Positions 1-9,511 of a stretch of 64,000 bases of DNA are shown one piece after another; positions within the stretch are counted from its first letter, which is position 1; the number at the start of each line of letters is the position of its first letter. Origin of the DNA: Sphingomonas sp. LR60. Lineage in GTDB: Bacteria > Pseudomonadota > Alphaproteobacteria > Sphingomonadales > Sphingomonadaceae. The stretch lies in the NCBI RefSeq assembly GCF_036855935.1, contig NZ_JASPFK010000001.1, positions 1,676,501-1,740,500 on the forward strand, written 5' to 3'. The notes beneath the pieces are model-generated. The model was not told the DNA's origin. It ran no database searches and worked only from the letters and a program-made list of their open reading frames with translations. The translations under genes and the position numbers were made by a program.

Positions 1-74
1 CGTACGGGTCGAGCCAGCGTCCCACACGCCACCGCGCGCTTGTTCTACCGATCGTCAAACCCTAGGACGACGCC

Positions 75-1624
75 ATGGGCGAACCCTTCTACATCACCAC
101 CGCGATCAGCTATCCTAATGGCCGTCCGCATATCGGCCATGCCTATGAAGCGATCGCCGCCGACGCCATCGCACGGTTCCAGCGGCAGGCCGGGCGCGAC
201 GTCCGCTTTCAGACCGGCACCGACGAGCACGGGCTGAAGATGGTGCAGACCGCGCGCGACAAGGGCGTCGAGGTCCGCGCACTCGCCGATGAAATGTCCG
301 GCTATTTCAGGTCGATGTGCGACGCCTTGAGCATCAGCTATGATCGCTTCATCCGCACGACCGATGCCGATCATCATCTCGCCAGCCAGGCGCTGTGGCG
401 CGCGATGGCGGCCGCAGGCGACCTGTACCTCGACCGTTACGAGGGCTGGTACTCGGTTCGCGACGAAGCCTTCTACGACGAGAAGGAACTGGTCGACGGG
501 CAGGGGGCGAGAAGTTGTCGCCGCAGGGCACGCCGGTGACATGGACCGCGGAAGAGACATGGTTCTTCCGCCTGTCCAAATACCAGCAGCCGCTGCTCGA
601 CTTCTACGCCGCCAACCCCGACTTCATCCGGCCGGACTCCCGCCGAAACGAGATTCTGCGCTTCGTCGAGGGCGGGCTGTCCGACTTGTCGGTGTCGCGT
701 ACCAGCTTCGATTGGGGTGTGCCGGTCCCCGACAGCCCCGGACACGTCATGTACGTCTGGGTCGATGCACTGACCAATTACCTGACCGGCGCGGGTTATC
801 CCGATGGCGACATGCCGCATTGGCCGGCCGATCTGCATCTGATCGGCAAGGATATCGTCCGCTTCCACGCTGTTTACTGGCCGGCGTTCCTGATGTCCGC
901 CGGCGTTGCGTTACCGAAGACTGTCTTCGGCCACGGCTTCCTGCTCCACCGCGGCGAGAAGATGTCGAAGAGCCTCGGCAACGTCGTCGATCCGCTCGAT
1001 CTGGCGAACGCCTTCGGCGTCGACGGTCTACGCTATTTCCTTCTCCGTGAGGTCAGCTTCGGACAGGACGGCAGCTACGCCGCCGATGCGATCGTCACCC
1101 GCGTCAACGCCGAACTGGCGAATGCCTTCGGCAATCTCGCGCAGCGCACCCTGTCATTCATCGCCAAGAACCTTGGCGGTACGTTCCCAGAGGCCGGGCG
1201 CACCGACGTCGCAGACGGGCAGTTGATCGAGGAGGTCGTCGTCGCCTGTGCCGGCTTCAAGGCGGCGTTCGCCGATCTGATGCTCAGCCAGGGCATCGAG
1301 GCTTGGATGCGCGGCGTCTTTGCGTGCAACCAATATATCGACGCACAGGCGCCATGGGCGTTGCGCAAGACCGATCCGGAGCGGATGCACGCCGTGCTCG
1401 GCACGTTGGTCCGCGCGATCCGGATGCTCGCGATTACGATCCTGCCGGTGGTGCCGGCCGGGGCGGGGCGCGTGCTCGATCTGCTCGGCGCCGACGATCG
1501 AACGCACGCGGCGGTCGACGATGACGGCTGGTACGCTCGGCAGGTCGCTGCCGGCTTCGTACTCGCGACGCCGACGCCGGCTTTCCCGCGGCTTGAAATG
1601 CCTGTCGAGGCGGAGCCGGCCTGA
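75..1624 (+). CDS. metG: Methionyl-tRNA synthetase, split by a one-base frameshift
   Basis: Charges tRNA-Met with methionine in the cytoplasm; class I synthetase. The N-terminal half (from ATG 75) carries the HIGH signature at residues 19-22 in [13 protein letters not shown]. The second half, in another frame, carries the WVDALTNY block, KMSKS (around 961-975) and the anticodon-binding helices. The frame is lost at the G5 run 503-507: adding one G joins ELVDGQGG to [12 protein letters not shown], a conserved stretch, and gives 516 codons. This is the short form without a C-terminal tRNA-binding domain and without obvious zinc Cys pairs. Both halves are fully conserved, so I infer a sequencing deletion in the homopolymer rather than a pseudogene. 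The stop overlaps the tatD start by one base. Positions 1-74 upstream hold no recognisable gene. Confidence 0.93.
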
Positions 1625-2403
1625 TGCTCGCGGACAGCCATTGCCACCTCAACTACAAGGGGTTGGTCGAGGAACAGCAGGCGGTGCTCGAACGCGCCCG
1701 CGCGCGCGGCGTAACCGCGATGCTCAACATCGCCACCAGAGAGAGCGAGTGGGATGCGGTGCTGGCCACCGCCGAACGCGAGCCCGATGTCTGGGCGACG
1801 GTGGGCATCCACCCCCACGAGGCGGACGCCCACCCGCACGTCGACACCGCCAAGCTTGTGGCGCGCGGCCAGCACCCCCGCGTTGTCGGCGTCGGTGAGA
1901 GTGGGCTCGACTATCATTACGAGCATTCAGATCGCGCGCGGCAGCAGGCGAGCTTCCGCGCGCACATTGCCGCCGCGCGCGCTCTGCAGGTGCCGATCGT
2001 CGTCCACACCCGCGACGCCGAGGATGACACGCTCGCGATCCTGCGTGAGGGAATGGAGGAAGGAAGCTTCACCGGTGTGATCCACTGCTTCACCGCAAGC
2101 GGTATTTTCGCCGATGCGGCGCTACAACTCGGCCTGTTCATTTCTGTTTCCGGCATCGTGACGTTCCGCAACGCGACCGACTTGCAGCAAACCGCCGCAC
2201 GTTTGCCGCGTGAGCGGCTCCTGATCGAAACGGATGCGCCGTTTCTTGCGCCCGTTCCGAACCGCGGCAAGCCGGGGGAGCCGGCGTTCGTCGCCGACAC
2301 CGCGGCGTTTCTCGCCAACCTACGTGGCGAGGAAGTCGAGGATTTACGGTCGTATACGGCGCACAACTTTCACCATCTCTTCAGCAAGACGCTGTCACGG
2401 TGA
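1624..2403 (+). CDS. tatD: TatD-family metal-dependent hydrolase/DNase
   Basis: 259 residues. TatD proteins are TIM-barrel metal-dependent hydrolases with reported 3'-5' exonuclease/DNase activity. The metal-binding HxH is seen in DSHCHLNY at residues 5-12. Further family landmarks are VGIHPHEA, GESGLDYHYE, VHTRDAEDDT, GVIHCFTAS and LIETDAPFLAP. The start ATG overlaps the metG stop (TGATG), and the stop overlaps the GTG start of the next gene, so metG, tatD and the MBL gene are probably co-transcribed. The order metG-tatD-MBL is common in alphaproteobacteria. Confidence 0.95.
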   Translation: MLADSHCHLNYKGLVEEQQAVLERARARGVTAMLNIATRESEWDAVLATAEREPDVWATVGIHPHEADAHPHVDTAKLVARGQHPRVVGVGESGLDYHYEHSDRARQQASFRAHIAAARALQVPIVVHTRDAEDDTLAILREGMEEGSFTGVIHCFTASGIFADAALQLGLFISVSGIVTFRNATDLQQTAARLPRERLLIETDAPFLAPVPNRGKPGEPAFVADTAAFLANLRGEEVEDLRSYTAHNFHHLFSKTLSR

Positions 2404-3164
2404 AGGTCCGCATTCTCGGCTCGGGCACGTCCTCCGGTGTCCCCCGGATCGGCAACGACTGGGGCGATTGCGATCCAGAAGAACCTCGTAACCGTCGGAA
2501 AAGATCATCAATTCTCGTCGAGCACGACGGTAAGCGTATCCTGGTCGACACCAGCCCGGACATGCGTCAGCAATTGCTCGACGCCGACGTGAACACGTTC
2601 GATGCGGTGATCTGGACGCACGAGCACGCCGATCATGTCTTTGGAATCGATGATCTTCGTCAGGTCTACCATGCGCTCGGACGTCCGGTAGAGGGATACG
2701 CCCGGCCGCGCACTGCCGCAGCGCTTCGCCGCCAATTCGGCTATGTCTTCGAAGGCAATCGCGGATACCCGCCCACGGTAAATCTCAATGACTTGCCGGA
2801 TAAACTTCGCATCGGCGCGATCGATATCAGCATCGTCGACCAACCGCACGGCGGCATCACCTCAGCGGGATTGCGCTTCGAAGCCGGCGGCCATGTCATT
2901 GGCTATGCCACTGATATCAGCGCAATGACCGCCGACATGCAGCAGCATTACCAGCACCTCGACGTCTGGATCGTCGACGCCCTGCGACGCCGCCCACATC
3001 CCACGCATCCCGACCTAGCAACGGTGCTGGGCTGGACCGACGACCTAAAACCACGCCAAACCGCACTAGTCCACATGGATCAGTCGATGGACTACGCCAC
3101 GCTCTGCGCCGAACTACCGCCGGGCGTAGAACCGGGCTTCGATGGCTGGGAGTGGTCGGCGTGA
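2400..3164 (+). CDS. MBL-fold metallo-hydrolase (PhnP/RNase Z-like family)
   Basis: 254 residues from a GTG start that overlaps the tatD stop by four bases (GTGA). The metallo-beta-lactamase fold shows an N-terminal ILGSGTSSGVPRIG strand-loop, the metal-binding THEHADH motif at about residue 77, HGG at about 149, a DAL-type Asp and a late VHMDQ histidine. This resembles the PhnP-like cyclic-phosphodiesterase/RNase Z-like branch. The substrate is not known for the copy that follows tatD in alphaproteobacteria. No signal peptide is visible, so it is presumably cytoplasmic. Confidence 0.88.
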   Translation: MKVRILGSGTSSGVPRIGNDWGDCDPEEPRNRRKRSSILVEHDGKRILVDTSPDMRQQLLDADVNTFDAVIWTHEHADHVFGIDDLRQVYHALGRPVEGYARPRTAAALRRQFGYVFEGNRGYPPTVNLNDLPDKLRIGAIDISIVDQPHGGITSAGLRFEAGGHVIGYATDISAMTADMQQHYQHLDVWIVDALRRRPHPTHPDLATVLGWTDDLKPRQTALVHMDQSMDYATLCAELPPGVEPGFDGWEWSA

Positions 3165-3343
3165 GCGACAGAGCAATGCAGGCCGCAATCCTATTGATCG
3201 TCCTAGTTCTGCCGCTTGCAGCGCTGGTCGCACGGCGTGTGCCGTTAGGAACCACGCTGAAGTACGGCGCTATCTGGCTGGGGATCATAGCCTCCTCGCC
3301 ATACTTCTTCGCAGTTTTACATAATGTAGATTATCGAGATTGA
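3161..3343 (+). CDS. Small membrane protein of unknown function
   Basis: 60 residues from GTG 3161, which overlaps the preceding stop by four bases (GTGA). An upstream in-frame GTG at 3152 is possible but less economical. Two hydrophobic segments are visible: AILLIVLVLPLAALVA near the N-terminus and KYGAIWLGIIASSPYFFAVL near the C-terminus. It is probably an inner-membrane protein translated with the upstream operon. I do not recognise a named family. Confidence 0.6.
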   Translation: MSDRAMQAAILLIVLVLPLAALVARRVPLGTTLKYGAIWLGIIASSPYFFAVLHNVDYRD

Positions 3344-3370
3344 CTGTGAAGCTGGATGGACGGCTACGCG

Positions 3371-4528
3371 TTACCCTGGCGTCGCCTTGGTCGCCTTAGC
3401 CTCCGCCGTCAGCACCAGTTCCGCTGCCAGCAAGGCGCCCGCCTGATCCTGCGCCACAGATGTGCCTTCGACGATATCGTTGATGAATTGCGGGCCGAAT
3501 GGCAGCGGGACTTTTGAGCAGTCGATGTAGCGCGTGCCCTTGCGATCGGCGATGAACAGATGGTTGCCGCCGGGGTGCCCGGCGATGTCAACGTACTTAC
3601 GTAGCTCGATATATCCCTCGGTGCCGAGGATGAAGAGTCGGCCGTCACCCCAGGTCGGCAAACCGTCCGGGGTGAACCAATCGACCCGAATATACCCGGC
3701 TCCACCGCTGCCGTGGAGCATCATATCACCGAAATCCTCGAACTTCGGATGCTCCGGGTGCGCGAAATTGCCGGTTTGCGACGCGAGCACCTGCGCGCGC
3801 GTACTGCCCGTCAGATAGACGAACTGATCGGCCTGGTGGCTGCCGACATCGGTAAGGATGCCACCGTTGCGCGCCGGATCCCAGAACCACGCCGGACGGT
3901 TCGACGCGGACAGGCGATGCGGCGCGAGGTTGATGGTCTGGATCACGCGCCCGATCGCGCCGTCGTGCACCATCTGCCCAGCCATTACCGCGGCGGGCAC
4001 CTCCAGCCGTTCGGAATACATGATCCCGTACTTGCGCCCGGTCTCCTTGATCGCACGGCGCACGTCGGCGAGCTGCGCGAGCGTGGTCACCGCCGCCTTG
4101 TCGCTGAGATAGTCCTTGCCCGCGCGCATCACGCGGATGCCGAGCGGTGCACGCAAACTGGGGATCGCGGCGCTGCACACCAACTTGATCGCACGATCCT
4201 GAAGGATCTCGTCCTCGCTCCGCGCCAGCTTCGCGCCGGGATAGCGTTGGCGGAACGCCGCGATCTGCTGCGGATCGGTCGCATAGAAGCTGGTGAGCAC
4301 CCCGCCCCCGCGGATCATCGCATCGGTGATCCCGTAGATGTGGTTGTGATCCATCCGGATCACGGCGAACGGCACGCGGTACTTGGCCTCCGATGCAGGT
4401 TTGGCGACGGCGGTTTCGGTCGGCGCGTCGCCGCGGGTCGCGGATTGCGCCAGCGCATCGCCGGCCAACCCCATCAACCCTGCGCTCAACCCCAACCCCA
4501 GCACCGAACGGCGATCGGAATGCGTCAT
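3371..4528 (-). CDS. Exported Gfo/Idh/MocA-family oxidoreductase with degenerate Rossmann motif
   Basis: 385 residues from ATG 4528, chosen because GAGGGGG lies about eight bases upstream; a TTG 18 bases earlier is less likely. The N-terminus has a twin-arginine-type signal (SDRRSVLGLGLSAGLMGL, then ALAQ). The Gfo/Idh/MocA C-terminal domain is clear (NGGILTDVGSHQADQFVYL). The cofactor-binding loop is unusual: the expected GxGxxG is replaced by a stretch containing DHNHIYG, and the EKP motif reads DKA with the lysine retained. It probably acts in the periplasm on a sugar or its keto derivative and is the last gene of a five-gene minus-strand operon. The next gene upstream ends 15 bases inside this one's leader. 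Confidence 0.82.
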   Translation of the reverse strand: MTHSDRRSVLGLGLSAGLMGLAGDALAQSATRGDAPTETAVAKPASEAKYRVPFAVIRMDHNHIYGITDAMIRGGGVLTSFYATDPQQIAAFRQRYPGAKLARSEDEILQDRAIKLVCSAAIPSLRAPLGIRVMRAGKDYLSDKAAVTTLAQLADVRRAIKETGRKYGIMYSERLEVPAAVMAGQMVHDGAIGRVIQTINLAPHRLSASNRPAWFWDPARNGGILTDVGSHQADQFVYLTGSTRAQVLASQTGNFAHPEHPKFEDFGDMMLHGSGGAGYIRVDWFTPDGLPTWGDGRLFILGTEGYIELRKYVDIAGHPGGNHLFIADRKGTRYIDCSKVPLPFGPQFINDIVEGTSVAQDQAGALLAAELVLTAEAKATKATPG

Positions 4529-4542
4529 CGTCTTCGTCCCCC

Positions 4543-5802
4543 TCAAACCGTAACCAGCGACGTCGGCCAGGTCATCGCCTCCCCGCGGTCCATCGCCTGT
4601 TCGCCGAGCAGCGAGGCCACGCTGGCGTAATAGGCCTGCTGCAACAAACCCGGCAGCGGTTTGCCCGAACGGACCGCCTCGCCGAAGCCTTCGAACTGCA
4701 GCATCGTCTCGTCGTACTCGCCCCAGCCGAGCGACTCACCCGGAGTCGTCACCGGCAGTTCCGGAAACCACGTCGCGCCGCCGATCGGGATCGTGCGCTT
4801 GTGCCCCCGCTTCACGTCGGCCTGCATCCGCTGCAACGCCAGCGCACGCGCCGGCACCTCCTGATAGATGCGGCCGAGTTCGGGCTCGATCGTTCCCTTG
4901 CTGCCCTGGATCTGCTCCTCGCATCCGTAACGGGCGTTGTTGAGCAGCGAGGTGTAGATCACCTTCCTGCCGCCCGCATATTCGTAGATCAGCGCGACAT
5001 GGTCGTAGACCTCACGCCCGTCCTTCCAGAAGCAGATGCTGCCCGAGCCGATCACCCGGGTCGGCACGCCATCGAGAAACCAGTTGCCGACCTGAAGCTG
5101 GTGGGTCGCCAGCTCGGTCATCAACCCTGCCGAGCTTTCGCGGTACAACCGCCAGTTGATCCGGCGATCATCGCTGTCGGCAGGGACCGGGCGACGCCAC
5201 GCATTGTTGCGATGCCAGCTCGCACGGATCTGCGTGATCGAGCCGATCTCCCCGGCCTTCACGCGGCGCAACGCGTTGAGATAGGTCGGATGGAACATGC
5301 GCTGATGCCCGATCTGGAGGATCTTGCCCCGCGCACGCGCGCGCTCGACCATGCGTCCACAATCCGCGATCGTTCGCGCCATCGCCTTCTCGCACCAGAC
5401 GTGGAGCCCGGCGTCCATCGCGTCGAACGTATGCTGTGCGTGGCGATGGAGCGGCGTCGCGATCACCACCGCGTCCAGTCCGCGTGCGTCGAGCATCGCG
5501 CGATGATCGCTGAACTCGGGCGTGCCCGCCGCCCATTTACGCGCCTTGCCGAGGTTCGGTGCATAGGTGTCGCACATCGCGGCGACCACGCAGTTGCGCG
5601 TCTTTGCGATATTCTGGATCAGCGCGCGTCCGCGATCGCCGGTTCCGATCACGCCGAGCCGCACCTTGCCCGACCCGGCGGTTTCCGCACCGGCGGCGAT
5701 CGCCGCCCATGGCGTCGCGGTCGCCATCACGCTGCCGGCAGTGGCCATCAACACACGATCGAGGAACGTGCGACGCGTCACATCGAATATCTTGTCGGTC
5801 AT
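4543..5802 (-). CDS. Tat-exported Gfo/Idh/MocA-family oxidoreductase
   Basis: 419 residues. Twin-arginine signal TRRTFLDRVLMATAG at residues 9-23, then a mature domain with a canonical nucleotide loop (GVIGTGDRGRAL), a CDTY strand end, VVIATPLHRHAQH and an EKA version of the catalytic EKP motif. The C-terminal half has NWRLYRESSAGLMTELATHQ, typical of NAD(P)-dependent sugar dehydrogenases of this superfamily. The start overlaps the ApbE-like stop by one base (TGATG). Family knowledge: exported members such as glucose-fructose oxidoreductase of Zymomonas, also a sphingomonad, keep a tightly bound nucleotide. Periplasmic sugar oxidation or isomerisation is inferred. Confidence 0.88.
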   Translation of the reverse strand: MTDKIFDVTRRTFLDRVLMATAGSVMATATPWAAIAAGAETAGSGKVRLGVIGTGDRGRALIQNIAKTRNCVVAAMCDTYAPNLGKARKWAAGTPEFSDHRAMLDARGLDAVVIATPLHRHAQHTFDAMDAGLHVWCEKAMARTIADCGRMVERARARGKILQIGHQRMFHPTYLNALRRVKAGEIGSITQIRASWHRNNAWRRPVPADSDDRRINWRLYRESSAGLMTELATHQLQVGNWFLDGVPTRVIGSGSICFWKDGREVYDHVALIYEYAGGRKVIYTSLLNNARYGCEEQIQGSKGTIEPELGRIYQEVPARALALQRMQADVKRGHKRTIPIGGATWFPELPVTTPGESLGWGEYDETMLQFEGFGEAVRSGKPLPGLLQQAYYASVASLLGEQAMDRGEAMTWPTSLVTV

Positions 5803-6701
5803 CAAACGAACATCCTGGTCGGTGCGGCAGCAGTCTCGAGTTCGAAGAGCATCCGCCTGGTCCCATCATGCAGCCGTCGTGCCGCGGCGTCATCCGCCAC
5901 GATCAGCGCGGTACTCAACATCTCTGCCATCGCGCCGCTGCGGTCGACGACGATCGCCGTGCGTGGCGCAACGATCGCGGCGGCGTCACCCGGCCGCAGC
6001 ATCGCCGCGCGCTCGGGCGCATCGATCCCGCCGCCGATCGTCGCCGAGATCGACAGCGCCTCATCGATCAGCGCGACCTCGACCAGCATCTGCTCGGCGT
6101 CGCGAGGATCGGGAATGGCGAACGACCACGCGCCGCCCAGCGGGTGCTCGCCAATCACCGCGATCGAGCTTTCCCCCGCCGACAGCAACGCGCAATCGAC
6201 CTGCGTCTCGCGTAACGCCACCACCGCACGATCGAGCGCATACCCCTTACCGAATCCACCGAAGTCCATCGCGATCGGCGCGGCGCAGGCGATCGTCATC
6301 GCGCGTCGATCCAGCCGTACGTCCTTCCAGCCGACCGAGCCATGTCGCGCATCGACACTGGGATCGAACAGACCGGCCGTCACACTGCGCGCATCATCGA
6401 TACGGACCAACGCGTCGAGCAGGATCGGGTCGTCGATCGCTGCGCATCGTCCGCTGCGCAGCGCCTCGTTCAGCGCCGTCGCCGGCGATGGCCGATGAAT
6501 CGTCAGCGCGTCATCGACAAGCTCGATCGCGCGCTGCGCCATGGCCAGCGCCTCGGGCGCACCGCCACCGAAGCGGTGCAGCTCGATACGCGTTCCCATC
6601 GCGGCGAAGCACAGTTCGCCGGTCGCGGTCAGTGCGCGGGTCGAGACGGCCGGCTGGGTCAGGCCCTCACCTCCCAGCCCGGCTGATAGTCGACCGCCCA
6701 C
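5802..6701 (-). CDS. apbE: ApbE-family FAD:protein FMN transferase
   Basis: 299 residues from GTG 6701, overlapping the upstream gene by 43 bases. A later ATG at 6599 would remove the conserved segment before AMGT, so the early start is preferred. ApbE enzymes use FAD to attach FMN covalently to a Ser/Thr of an acceptor protein. Visible motifs are FAAMGTRIEL near residue 32, DFGGFGKGYALDR (Mg/FAD binding) and LLSAGESSIAV. I see no signal peptide or lipobox, unusual for a family often exported. None of the neighbours shows a DxxSGAT-type acceptor site, so its target is unknown. Its position between exported oxidoreductases suggests a role in electron transfer for the pathway. Confidence 0.82.
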   Translation of the reverse strand: MGGRLSAGLGGEGLTQPAVSTRALTATGELCFAAMGTRIELHRFGGGAPEALAMAQRAIELVDDALTIHRPSPATALNEALRSGRCAAIDDPILLDALVRIDDARSVTAGLFDPSVDARHGSVGWKDVRLDRRAMTIACAAPIAMDFGGFGKGYALDRAVVALRETQVDCALLSAGESSIAVIGEHPLGGAWSFAIPDPRDAEQMLVEVALIDEALSISATIGGGIDAPERAAMLRPGDAAAIVAPRTAIVVDRSGAMAEMLSTALIVADDAAARRLHDGTRRMLFELETAAAPTRMFV

Positions 6702-7972
6702 AATTTCATCGCCTCGGCGCTGGCGGGCTTGCCCGTCGCCGGGTCGATCGTCAGCACGCTGTTGGTGCGATAGGCGATGTTGCCGAGGTGGCAGAGCGTG
6801 GTGCTGATATGCCCCTCGGCGATCGGCGAAGCGAGCGCGCTTGCCTTGCCGCGGATCACGTCCACGAAGTTGCGCGCGTGATAGACGTCGAGCACGCCTT
6901 CCCCGACCGTCCCGGTCGTCTCCGACGTTGCAGCCGCCTTGACCTGCCGGGTCTGCTTGCCCGCCAAATCATATAGCTCGAAGCCGTTGCGATCGACGAT
7001 CGCCGATCCCTTGGTGCCGAGCAACAGCACCCCGCGACCGCGACCGTAGGTCTGCTGCCCGTTGCAGCTTTCGCCCTTCCAGCGGATCACGCGATTGTCG
7101 TCATAGGTGAGATCGAGCGCGAGCGAGTCGTACATTTCCCAGTCGTCGCCCGCGTGGAAGCGCTTCGCGCCACGGGCCGCCACCGTGTTCGGATAGGTCA
7201 GCCCCATCAGCCAGCGCGCGACGTCCAGTTCGTGCATCGCGTTGTTGCAGATTTCGCCGGTGCCGTACTTCCAGAACCAGTGCCAGTTATAATGGACGAG
7301 GTTCGAGCGATACTCACCGCGTGGACGTGGCCCCTGCCACAAATCCCAATTGAGATTGGCCGGAGGCGCGACAACATTGCCCTTGCCGATCGAGCCGCGA
7401 TTGTTGGCGTACCAGGTCTGCGCCTCATAGATGTCGCCCAACTCCCCGGCGCGGATCAACGCCCCCAGCTGCTGCGTCTCGGGGCTCGAGCGCTGCTGGT
7501 TGCCGACCTGCAGCACGCGCCCGGTGCGCTTCTGGGTCGCGATCAGCGCCTCGCCCTCGGCGGGCGCGATCCCGATCGGCTTTTCCATGTAACAATGCCG
7601 CCCGGAATCCATCGCGTCGATCGCGAGCTTGGCGTGCCAATGGTCCGGGGTGGCGACGGTGATGACATCGACCGCTTTGCGATCGAGCAACCGGCGGTAA
7701 TCGCCCTCGGTCTTGATCGCGCTGTTGCCCTTGGCGGCGAAGGCGGCGGCACGCTTGGCGAGCACGTCCGAGTCCACGTCGACAAGGTGGGTGATCGCGA
7801 CATTCGGCTGCTTGCTGAACGCGCTGAGATGCGCCTGTCCGCGGCCGTTGACCCCGACCACCGCGACGCGCAGCCGGTCGTTCGCGCCCTTGATCTGGGC
7901 ATAGCTTCGCGCGCTGATCGCGACTCCCAGTGCCGCGCCGGCCCCGGTCAACATCGTGCGACGATCGATCAT
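6659..7972 (-). CDS. Tat-exported Gfo/Idh/MocA-family oxidoreductase
   Basis: 437 residues from ATG 7972 (the frame is open further upstream). GAGGGGA lies about seven bases before the ATG. Twin-arginine signal DRRTMLTGAGAALGVAIS at residues 3-20, then AVVGVNGRGQAH as the nucleotide loop, TVATPDHWHAK and a canonical EKP in HCYMEKPIGIAP near residue 125. The C-terminal half has NWDLWQGP, HWFWKYGTGEICNNAMHELD and WKGESCNG, typical of the large periplasmic sugar dehydrogenase-like branch common in Bacteroidetes and sphingomonads. The start lies at the end of the DUF1080 gene, indicating translational coupling. Confidence 0.9.
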   Translation of the reverse strand: MIDRRTMLTGAGAALGVAISARSYAQIKGANDRLRVAVVGVNGRGQAHLSAFSKQPNVAITHLVDVDSDVLAKRAAAFAAKGNSAIKTEGDYRRLLDRKAVDVITVATPDHWHAKLAIDAMDSGRHCYMEKPIGIAPAEGEALIATQKRTGRVLQVGNQQRSSPETQQLGALIRAGELGDIYEAQTWYANNRGSIGKGNVVAPPANLNWDLWQGPRPRGEYRSNLVHYNWHWFWKYGTGEICNNAMHELDVARWLMGLTYPNTVAARGAKRFHAGDDWEMYDSLALDLTYDDNRVIRWKGESCNGQQTYGRGRGVLLLGTKGSAIVDRNGFELYDLAGKQTRQVKAAATSETTGTVGEGVLDVYHARNFVDVIRGKASALASPIAEGHISTTLCHLGNIAYRTNSVLTIDPATGKPASAEAMKLWAVDYQPGWEVRA

Positions 7973-9392
7973 CGGTGCATTCCCCTCGATATTCGCGGAT
8001 CTTGATCGATCGGAAGTCGACCCGATCGCCATGGTCCTGCAACAGGATCGGGCCTTGCGCCCGTTCGCCGAACGACGGCCATTTGGCATATTTGCTTTGC
8101 GCCACCAGCGCGCGGAACTCGGGCGAGCCACGCTCATATTCGACGACCTTGAAGCCGTTGAGCCAGTGTTCGACATGCCGACCGCGCGAGACGATCACCG
8201 CGCGGTTCCACTCGCCTGGCGGGTTGACGCGCTTGCCGAGGCTGCTCGGGTCGGAAAGGTTGCGCGCGGGAATCAGGTCATAGAGGGAGCCGATCGTGCG
8301 ATTGCCGTCGCGCCCGCGCTTGGCGTCAGGGTGGCGCGCGTCGTCGAGCAATTGATATTCCAGCCCGATCGCCGACCCCTCCCCCTTCGACAGGTCGGGA
8401 TCGACGAAATATTTGACACCGCTGTTGGCGCCTTCGGTCAGGCGGAAGTCAACCGACAGTTCGAAATTCTTATATTCGCGCGTCGTGACGATGTCGCCGC
8501 CGTTGGTCGACTCCGCACCATTGGCGCCCTCGACGGTCAGCAGGCCGTTACCGATCGCCCAGCCCTTGGTCGGGAAGCCGCTTGCCTTGGCAGCCTTCCA
8601 TCCGGTGCTGGTGCGCCCGTCCCACAACAGCTTCCAGCCCGCGCGGCGCTCGCCGTCCGACAAGCGGTTCGACAGCCAACCCTGCTGCTCCAGTCCGGTG
8701 GCCGGCATCGCGAAGCGCGCAGGGCGATCGGTGATCATCCGGACGTTGCGGAACCGGGCCTCTGGATGCCGCGCCGCATCGGCATCGGGAATGGCATGGA
8801 CCTGAAAGGCGATGAAGCCGCGCGCGTCCATATCGTCGACGACGTCCGCGGCCGGCACACCGTTGATCCAGGTGCGCAGCCGGTTGCCGATCGCCTCGAC
8901 GCGATAGTGGTTCCAGTCGCCGGAACGGAAGGTCTTCCGTGCCGCCTCGTTACGTCCGAGCGTATACAGCCACTGACGGCGCTGCTCGTCATACAGCCCG
9001 CCGCTCCAGGCGCGCTTCGACGGATCGATCTCGGCCTGATAGCCGAATACGACACCGTTGCGATAATCCGGGCGGCTCTGCCCGCGGATCATCACGCCCG
9101 AATTGAGCGCGGGATCGGTCTTCGCATCGAACTCGATGATGAAGTCGCCATATTGCGCGTCCGACACCAGCCAGCTGTTGGTCTTGCCCGGCTCGGCGCG
9201 CCCGACCAGCTCGCCGCCCGCGACATCGTAGGTGGCGGTGCCGCCGACCTTGTGCCAACCGGCCAGCCCGGCGCGCGGCGTCACGTCGCGCCACGGAGCA
9301 TTCTGTTGACGGGCTTGCGGCGGCCGCGCCGTGCCTGCGGTAGAGAGCGTCGTGGCCAGCAATGCCGCCGCTGCGAGTGTACGGACCTTCAT
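7969..9392 (-). CDS. Secreted double-DUF1080 protein (3-keto-disaccharide hydrolase-like), 3' end frameshifted
   Basis: About 474 residues from ATG 9392. A signal peptide is seen (AAAALLATTLSTAGTA). Two DUF1080/PF06439 jelly-roll domains follow: about residues 35-215 (GWHKVGGTATYDVAGGELVG ... FRNVRM) and 245-470 (LLWDGRTSTGWKAAKASGF ... LQDHGDRVDFRSIKIRE). Characterised DUF1080 proteins act on 3-keto-glycosides. In the sequence as given, the frame has no stop at its natural end and runs 180 codons out of frame through the next gene. One missing base near 7980-8005 would instead end it at the TGA overlapping the next start (ATGA). First gene of the minus-strand operon, facing the FadR-type regulator. 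Confidence 0.83.
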
Positions 9393-9511
9393 CGAGTATC
9401 CTGCCCTAATGCCGCGGCCGCGCCGATGGCGTGGACCGTCCTGTTTTTCGGATGCTTCCGCACCTCTTCACCTCACGAGCCTAAGTCGCGGCCCGACCAC
9501 TTGCAATAGAG

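Noticed and set aside
4393-6498. A 701-codon plus-strand frame opposite the oxidoreductases
   Set aside because: Low-complexity Arg/His/Ala composition, no start signal and no domain; it mirrors conserved minus-strand genes.
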